Shown: in pieces, positions 6,200-10,417 of the stretch
Position numbering within the stretch: the stretch's first letter is position 1
How the letters are laid out: each line of letters starts with the position of its first letter
NCBI GenBank assembly: GCA_017419895.1
Contig: JAFOKI010000017.1
Coordinates: 1-10,417 of the forward strand
Origin: Eubacterium sp.
Lineage (GTDB): Bacteria; Bacillota; Clostridia; Peptostreptococcales; Anaerovoracaceae
Direction of reading: 5' to 3'
DNA: 10,417 bases
Program-made: the position numbers and the translations under genes
The notes under the pieces: model-generated
What the model was told of the DNA's origin: nothing
The model's input: the letters and a program-made list of their open reading frames with translations, nothing else
The model's database searches: none

Positions 6200-6225
6200 G
6201 TTTTGTGAAAATATCTTCACAAAAC
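6200..6225. promoter_or_regulatory. Perfect 10-bp inverted repeat between trmD and the HlyD-like gene
   Basis: gttttgtgaa (6200-6209) and ttcacaaaac (6216-6225) are exact reverse complements around a six-base spacer (aatatc). The stem is AT-rich and is not followed by a T run on either strand, so it is a poor intrinsic terminator. It looks more like a protein-binding operator, or a weak hairpin ending the trmD transcript. The TTGTGAA/TTCACAA half-sites resemble Rex-type operators, but the spacer I recall for Rex is four bases, not six. The rest of 6176-6317 has no gene; TATAGT at 6269-6274 is a possible -10 box with no convincing -35. Confidence 0.6.
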
Positions 6226-6284
6226 AGACACCTAAATATGACACAGTGAGGGTTCTTCAGTCACAAAATATAGTGGAAAAAGTA

Positions 6285-6310
6285 CTCGAATTGATGTAAA
6301 ATGATTCGAG
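6285..6310 (+). promoter_or_regulatory. Inverted repeat ending at the ribosome binding site of the HlyD-like gene
   Basis: ctcgaat (6285-6291) and attcgag (6304-6310) are exact reverse complements with a 12-base AT-rich loop. The right arm shares GAG with the Shine-Dalgarno core GAGAGG (6308-6313), four bases before the ATG at 6318. In RNA this would partly hide the ribosome binding site; in DNA it could be an operator. Only seven pairs support it. Confidence 0.4.
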
Positions 6311-6317
6311 AGGTGCC

Positions 6318-7496
6318 ATGGAAATAATCAAGAAAAAACCGATAATTCTTTTTCCGATCCTGCTGATCGTATTGTATGTTCTCATATATGTCGTTCCGGG
6401 TCTTTCGGGGGCTTTGCAGTCGACCTACACTGTTGAATACGGGACCCTCAGCACGTATGATGACGCGACCGGATATATCATAAGAGACGAGTCTGTTTAT
6501 GTAGCTGTATCGAGCGGAACACAGAACAGATACATAGAGGACGGTAAGCTCGTAAGGAAGGGCACCAAAATACTTGAGGTGATCGAACCGGTGCTGCCGG
6601 AGGCTGATGCCCAGACGGGCGAAGGCGGTGGAACCGGCGCGCAGACGAACGGTGCGCAGCAGGCTCAGCAGCCTGCGGCTGTTCAGCAAACGCAGCAGCC
6701 GGCAAATGCGGCTCAGGCTCAGCAGCCTGCGGGAGGCACTCAGGCTCAGCAGCCCGCAGCCGGAGCGGATGCGCAAAGTTCCGCGGAGCAGGCAGAGCAG
6801 GAAACAGGGAATGATAAGTATAAAAACATCCTTCAGCTGCTCGGGGATGATGTGAAAACATCAAAAAAATATAAGACGAAATCAGAAGGCGTCGTCACAT
6901 ATGCCGTTGATGGTTACGAGAATTCGCTCGTACCGGAAAAACGGTATGAGATGAACGAGGAAACGTTCAAGGGTATAAACAACGGAGATGTTGTGCTCAT
7001 AGATGACGGGGAGACTGTCAAGGGCGACCCTGTCTTCAAGATCGCGGACCGCGCGAACTGGTACATAATATGCTTTGTTCCGGAAGAACACGCTGAAAGA
7101 TATGAACAGGATGCGCGCGTGTCGGTGGTTATGGACGGCCTCAAGACCATCAGCGGGATACTGGAAGACTGCACTTTGATGGACGGTAAAGCCCGCCTCA
7201 TCATCAGAAGCAGCTACTACTACGAAGATTTCGCGAGGGTCAGGATATCCGAAGTAAAAGTCATCACCTCGGAGGAGATGGGTCTCATAATCGAGAACGA
7301 AAGCATCACCGAAAAAGACGGGCAGAAGGGCGTATATGTCAGGCAGACGAACGGTGAATATGAATTCAAGCCGATCCAGATAATCGCGTCTGATGACACA
7401 AAATCCGTAATAACGGGTTCTGTTTACAGAGATGCGGAAGGAAACAGCATCTCGACCGTCAAGAGTTATGACGAAGTGCTGAGAAAAGGTAACTGA
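6318..7496 (+). CDS. HlyD-like membrane-anchored adaptor protein (orphan, near division genes)
   Basis: The product is 392 residues. A Lys-rich start (KKK, 5-7) precedes one membrane helix (about 8-28), with the rest predicted outside the membrane. The first half of a biotinyl-lipoyl-like barrel follows (39-90: 'VEYGTLSTYDDATGYIIRDE' region, then GKLVRKGTKILEV). The second half begins at 'KSEGVVTYAVDGYEN' (188-202). This split arrangement and the 'GVV-Y-VDGYE' motif are what I associate with HlyD-family adaptors of Clostridia. Between the halves, where other members have a coiled-coil hairpin, residues about 98-163 are Gln/Ala/Pro/Gly-rich with a nine-residue repeat. HlyD proteins normally bridge an ABC or MFS exporter to the outside; no transporter gene is adjacent, and the neighbours are yggS-sepF-yggT-divIVA, so a role in envelope or division is an inference. 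GAGAGG lies four bases before the ATG. Confidence 0.75.
   Translation: MEIIKKKPIILFPILLIVLYVLIYVVPGLSGALQSTYTVEYGTLSTYDDATGYIIRDESVYVAVSSGTQNRYIEDGKLVRKGTKILEVIEPVLPEADAQTGEGGGTGAQTNGAQQAQQPAAVQQTQQPANAAQAQQPAGGTQAQQPAAGADAQSSAEQAEQETGNDKYKNILQLLGDDVKTSKKYKTKSEGVVTYAVDGYENSLVPEKRYEMNEETFKGINNGDVVLIDDGETVKGDPVFKIADRANWYIICFVPEEHAERYEQDARVSVVMDGLKTISGILEDCTLMDGKARLIIRSSYYYEDFARVRISEVKVITSEEMGLIIENESITEKDGQKGVYVRQTNGEYEFKPIQIIASDDTKSVITGSVYRDAEGNSISTVKSYDEVLRKGN
6660..6767 (+). repeat. 27-bp tandem repeat, four copies, in the HlyD-like gene
   Basis: Units begin at 6660, 6687, 6714 and 6741. The core caggctcagcagcctgcgg is identical at 6660-6678 and 6714-6732, and nearly so at 6741-6759; the unit at 6687 is degenerate. 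It encodes four nine-residue units of the type QAQQPA plus three variable residues (residues 115-150). The reading frame is preserved across all units. Confidence 0.85.
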
Positions 7497-7499
7497 CAG

Positions 7500-8207
7500 A
7501 TGTCTATCGGTGCAAATATACAGGCAGTAAGAAAGGATATGGAAGGCGCGGCAGTGAGGAGCGGAAGATCCCCTGAGGATGTGCTTCTCGTCGCGGTAAC
7601 AAAGCTTCATTCGCCGGAAGAAATCAATGAAGCGATCGATGCCGGGGTTACGGACATCGGTGAAAACAAAGTACAGGAGGTCCTTGCCAAGTATGATAAG
7701 GTAAAGCCTGTCAGATGGCATCTCATAGGGCACCTTCAGACCAACAAAGTCCGCCAGATAGTGGATAAAGTAGTGATGATCCACTCAGTGGACAGTCTGC
7801 ATCTCGCTGAAGAGATAAACAAGAGATGCGCCTCTATCGGAAAGAATATGGACATTCTCGTCCAGGTAAATGTTGCGGAGGAGGACAGCAAGTTTGGGAT
7901 CACATCTGATGAAACCATGAGTCTCATAAGCGCGATCGCTGATACTTGTCCTAACGTTACGGTAAAAGGGCTGATGATGATAGCGCCATTCTTTGATGAT
8001 CCGGAAATGACAAGGCCGTATTTCAGGATGGCGAAAAAATTGTTCGATGACTGTGCGGACATGCCGGCGCGTGCCGGAGTGGATATGAAATACCTTTCGA
8101 TGGGTATGACGAACGACTTTCAGATCGCCGTGGAAGAGGGATCGAACCTGATCCGCGTCGGAACGGCGATATTTGGAAATAGAAATTACAGAAGCGAAGA
8201 AAAGTAA
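7500..8207 (+). CDS. yggS: YggS family pyridoxal phosphate homeostasis protein
   Basis: The 235-residue product has the family's usual length and all its blocks. The cofactor lysine is probably Lys35 in LLVAVTKLHS (29-38). GENKVQE (54-60), WHLIGHLQTNK (73-83), SKFGI (130-134), GLMMIAP (157-163), LSMGMTNDF (199-207) and LIRVGTAIFG (217-226) follow. The fold is the alanine-racemase-type TIM barrel alone, without the second domain, and the family binds pyridoxal 5'-phosphate without a proven catalytic reaction; it balances free PLP and amino/keto acid pools. In Bacillus this is ylmE. It starts three bases after the HlyD-like stop, with only weak Shine-Dalgarno pairing, so translational coupling is likely. 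SepF follows after 19 bases. Confidence 0.96.
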   Translation: MSIGANIQAVRKDMEGAAVRSGRSPEDVLLVAVTKLHSPEEINEAIDAGVTDIGENKVQEVLAKYDKVKPVRWHLIGHLQTNKVRQIVDKVVMIHSVDSLHLAEEINKRCASIGKNMDILVQVNVAEEDSKFGITSDETMSLISAIADTCPNVTVKGLMMIAPFFDDPEMTRPYFRMAKKLFDDCADMPARAGVDMKYLSMGMTNDFQIAVEEGSNLIRVGTAIFGNRNYRSEEK

Positions 8208-8226
8208 ATCAAAGGAGGAAACGTAA

Positions 8227-8793
8227 ATGGGCTTTGCGGATGGCGTCAAGAAACTTATTGGTATCGAAGAATACGATCCTGATGAAGAAATCAGCGAGAA
8301 AGAGATAGAAGCTGCAAAAAAAGAATTAAAAAAAGAAAGTAAAAAAGAAATAAAGAGTGAAGCGGAAAAAGAGCCGGCCGGCAGATTCCGTCAGGAAAGA
8401 CAGCCGGTACAGGCTGCAGAAACAAAAGCACCGGCAGCAGCTCCCGCAAAACCCGACAGGAGGTATTCCATGACCAATACAAGTTCATTCAAACTTCTCC
8501 TCATCGAGCCGAAATCGTTCGAGGAGTGCCAGAAACTCGTTGACAGCCTTAAGACAAGAAGACCGATCATCATCAATCTCGAGAAACTTGAAACAGAAGT
8601 TGCCCGCAAGATTTTTGATTTCCTGAATGGTGCGACATACGCCCTGAACGGAAATGTTCAGCAGATCGCGAACAACATCTTTATATTTGCTCCCGAGAAT
8701 GTTGACATCGCTGGCGGACAGCCGACGGAACAGGGAACCGTTGATTATGATTTCCCCGTAAGCAGCTCTGAGCCGGATAATCCCTGGAGGTAA
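8227..8793 (+). CDS. sepF: Cell division protein SepF
   Basis: This 188-residue protein has three parts. The N-terminal 'MGFADGVKKLIGIEEYD' (1-17) is the amphipathic membrane-binding helix. A charged linker (18-80) is first Lys/Glu-rich and then Pro/Ala-rich. The SepF core (about 85-160) contains LLIEPKSFEE (91-100), RRPIIINL (111-118), RKIFDFLNGATYALNG (127-142) and IFIFAPENVDI (151-161). SepF forms rings or arcs that tether FtsZ to the membrane and assist septum formation, partly overlapping with FtsA. AAAGGAGG (8211-8218) lies eight bases before the ATG. The linker is encoded by A-runs (seven As twice, six once) that are possible slippage sites. Downstream yggT starts four bases after its stop, with its ribosome binding site inside sepF. 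Confidence 0.95.
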   Translation: MGFADGVKKLIGIEEYDPDEEISEKEIEAAKKELKKESKKEIKSEAEKEPAGRFRQERQPVQAAETKAPAAAPAKPDRRYSMTNTSSFKLLLIEPKSFEECQKLVDSLKTRRPIIINLEKLETEVARKIFDFLNGATYALNGNVQQIANNIFIFAPENVDIAGGQPTEQGTVDYDFPVSSSEPDNPWR

Positions 8794-8796
8794 GAT

Positions 8797-9084
8797 TTGG
8801 CCGGGGTATTAATATATGCGATACATACGTTTACCAGGATCCTCATATACGTGATGATCGGGCAGGCCTTTCTGAGCTGGTTCGTGCGCGATCCTTATTC
8901 GACCGCGGGCAAACTCTACTATGCATTGGCCAAGATAACAGACCCACTGGCTGCGCCGGCGAGAGCGTTTCTCGCAAAGATCGGTGCTGACAGGGGTATG
9001 ATCGATTTCTCTTTGCTTCTGACGGTAATCTTAATTGAGCTGGTAGAGGCAGGGCTCGTCAGGCTTGTAATGATGTTCGCATGA
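8797..9084 (+). CDS. yggT: YggT family small membrane protein (TTG start)
   Basis: The product is 95 residues with two membrane segments (about 4-30 and 70-93). The segment 'SWFVRDP' (27-33) and the 'ITDPLAAPARAF' block (47-58) are the YggT signature. I chose the TTG at 8797 because GGAGG (8786-8790) stands six bases upstream and no ATG lies near the expected N-terminus. Family members are about 80-100 residues. The Bacillus counterpart is ylmG; homologues are linked to division, osmotic growth and, in plastids, nucleoid or thylakoid biogenesis, but no biochemical activity is established. It sits between sepF and divIVA as in many Gram-positives, although the S4-domain gene ylmH that often follows is absent. 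Confidence 0.9.
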   Translation: MAGVLIYAIHTFTRILIYVMIGQAFLSWFVRDPYSTAGKLYYALAKITDPLAAPARAFLAKIGADRGMIDFSLLLTVILIELVEAGLVRLVMMFA

Positions 9085-9106
9085 GTTGATGAAAGGGGAA
9101 AATGAT

Positions 9107-10417
9107 ATGTTGACACCGAATGATATCCAGACCGCGGAATTCCCAAACGCGTTCAGGGGATACAGTAAAGAAAAAGTTGATGAGTTTCTCGATAAACTGA
9201 CTATAGATTTTCAAAGCGTGATAGATGAGAACCTCAGGCTGAGAAGTAAAATAGAAGAACTCAACCATGAACTTACGGAGGCAAAAAAAGCGGAAAACTC
9301 CGTAATGAACACTCTTGAACAGGCCAAACGCCTGATGAGCGACATCTCCGAGAGTGCAGAGAAGCGCGCTGAAGTTATAATCAAGAATGCTAGACTCGAT
9401 GCGGCGAACATAACAAAGAACGCTAAGGATGAAGTCGTTTCCATGACCGCGGAGTCGGAGAGATTGAGAACGAGACTCACAAATTTCCGCGAAAACTACA
9501 GAGCGATGCTGAATGAAGAACTCGGTCAGCTTGACTCAAGTGTAGCGGCTTTGTTTGAGGATTTTGAGAAAGATTCTCTGGATGATCTTCCCGATGTTTC
9601 AAATCTTCTCGATGAGGACAACCATGTTCTTGCTGATGCGGAACCGGAAGAACCGGTAGTAGAACCGGTTGTTTCAGAACCCGAAGAAACTCCGACAGAA
9701 GAAATGCAGGCTCCGGAAGAGCCGGTGAAAGAAGCTCCGGTTGAAATCACGATTGATGATGTCGTCAAGGGAGATGTTGATGAAGAAGTAAAAGCACCCG
9801 AAGTTCAGGCAGTACCTGAACCGGCTCAGGCACCGGCGCAGTCTGTTGCCAAGACGGTCAATCCTCAGGCTCCTGAAACTGCCGCAGCACCGGTAAAACC
9901 TCAGGCTCCTGCTTTCGCCGAAAGCGCGGCTATTGTCCAGCAGCCGGCTGCAAGACCTGAAGCAAGACCGGTTGTTCCTCCGCAGGCACGTCCCGCTGTA
10001 AAGCCGCAGCCTCAGCAGGTTGCCCCGGCTCAGACTGCACAGGCTGCCCAGCAGGCTCCGGCGGCAAGGGTGCAGGCGAGACCGGCTCAGCCGCAGGCAA
10101 GACCTGTACAGCAGATGACTCCGCAGCAGGCGGCATACATGGCTCAGAGAGCAGCTGCGCAGCAGGCTCAGCGCAGAGTTGTGCAGACCCCGCAGGCAGG
10201 CGTTCAGCAGGCGCAGAGACCGGTATCGCAGCAGGCTCCGGTGAGACCACAGACTCCACAGGCTGCACCGGTTCAAACTCAGAGACCAGTTGCACAGCAG
10301 ACTCCGGTATCGCCGCAGAAATTCAGCGACAGACCTACATATGTTATGCAGAGACCGCTCGAGCAGGAGGCTGAAGCGGCTCAGAAGCCACAGCGCCAGT
10401 CTTATGCTCAGAAATAC
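9107..10417 (+). CDS. divIVA: DivIVA-family scaffold with a long Pro/Gln/Ala tail (3' partial)
   Basis: The frame is open from the ATG at 9107 to the right edge, 437 codons with no stop, so the gene is truncated by the window. AAGGGG (9093-9098) lies eight bases before this ATG; another ATG at 9102 gives only three codons. The N-terminus 'LTPNDIQTAEFPNAFRGYSKEKVDEFLD' (2-29) is the DivIVA membrane-binding signature. A coiled coil (about 30-150) follows, with heptad-like Leu/Ile spacing. Residues about 150-235 are strongly acidic, and from about 236 on the chain is Pro/Gln/Ala-rich with some fifteen arginines, mostly in RP or QAR contexts. DivIVA binds negatively curved membrane at septa and poles and recruits partners that differ by species. 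Bacillus DivIVA is only about 165 residues, so the tail is a large extension, probably disordered. It is the last gene of the yggS-sepF-yggT group, 22 bases after yggT. Confidence 0.92.
   Translation, partial: MLTPNDIQTAEFPNAFRGYSKEKVDEFLDKLTIDFQSVIDENLRLRSKIEELNHELTEAKKAENSVMNTLEQAKRLMSDISESAEKRAEVIIKNARLDAANITKNAKDEVVSMTAESERLRTRLTNFRENYRAMLNEELGQLDSSVAALFEDFEKDSLDDLPDVSNLLDEDNHVLADAEPEEPVVEPVVSEPEETPTEEMQAPEEPVKEAPVEITIDDVVKGDVDEEVKAPEVQAVPEPAQAPAQSVAKTVNPQAPETAAAPVKPQAPAFAESAAIVQQPAARPEARPVVPPQARPAVKPQPQQVAPAQTAQAAQQAPAARVQARPAQPQARPVQQMTPQQAAYMAQRAAAQQAQRRVVQTPQAGVQQAQRPVSQQAPVRPQTPQAAPVQTQRPVAQQTPVSPQKFSDRPTYVMQRPLEQEAEAAQKPQRQSYAQKY

Noticed and set aside
6200..6225. A definite Rex or CRP operator
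   Set aside because: The half-sites are similar, but the spacers differ by two bases from the consensus forms I recall, so only a generic inverted repeat is claimed.
6291..6302. TAAAAT at 6297-6302 as the -10 box for the HlyD-like gene
   Set aside because: There is no -35 box at the right distance, and transcription would start on the ribosome binding site itself.
6607..6855. An 82-codon + strand frame inside the HlyD-like gene
   Set aside because: It is an alternate frame of the Gln/Ala/Pro repeat with no ribosome binding site or recognisable family.
9674..10295. Two - strand open frames rich in Leu/Arg/Ser or Pro/Ala/Glu at the right end
   Set aside because: They are antisense images of the DivIVA Pro/Gln/Ala tail, whose + strand frame is open to the window edge and begins with an unmistakable DivIVA head.

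Overview
The window reads as a chromosomal segment from a low-GC-lineage Gram-positive anaerobe (Firmicutes, most likely class Clostridia) of roughly balanced base composition. The evidence is gene content and order: ylxM-ffh, then rpsP-khpA-rimM-trmD, then yggS-sepF-yggT-divIVA, all on the + strand, with strong AGGAGG-type ribosome binding sites. Genus cannot be fixed from the sequence. No rRNA, tRNA, CRISPR array, insertion sequence or phage gene was found, and no gene on the - strand is convincing.

Region 1 (3-2348) is an envelope group. It holds the C-terminal end of a LytR-CpsA-Psr (LCP) cell-wall polymer ligase, whose catalytic part lies outside the window, with a very unusual repetitive tail. 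A small DUF2007-like protein and a membrane-anchored SppA-type signal peptide peptidase follow with tight spacing. A GC-rich hairpin terminator at 2421-2453 closes this group.

Region 2 (2495-6175) is the protein-export and translation group. A good sigma-A-type promoter (TTGACA, 17 bases, TAAACT) drives ylxM and ffh (signal recognition particle). These run on into rpsP (ribosomal protein bS16), khpA (KH-domain RNA-binding protein), rimM (30S maturation) and trmD (tRNA m1G37 methyltransferase). The usual last member, rplS, is not present after trmD. The ylxM mRNA appears to begin with a hairpin, and the rimM ribosome binding site is buried in another.

Region 3 (6318-10417) is a cell-division and envelope group: an orphan HlyD-like membrane protein, YggS (PLP homeostasis), SepF (FtsZ anchor), YggT (small membrane protein) and DivIVA (polar/septal coiled-coil scaffold). 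DivIVA runs off the right edge without a stop codon. The intergenic region before this group (6176-6317) holds two perfect inverted repeats that may be regulatory.

A theme across the window is the low-complexity, probably disordered segments grafted onto conserved envelope proteins: (DSGGGG)n on LCP, a nine-residue QAQQPA-type repeat inside HlyD, a Lys/Glu linker in SepF, and a Pro/Gln/Ala/Arg tail of more than 250 residues on DivIVA. The genes themselves are mostly well-known families. I do not see an obviously new defence or mobile system. The most novel material is these tails and the RNA/DNA structures between genes.
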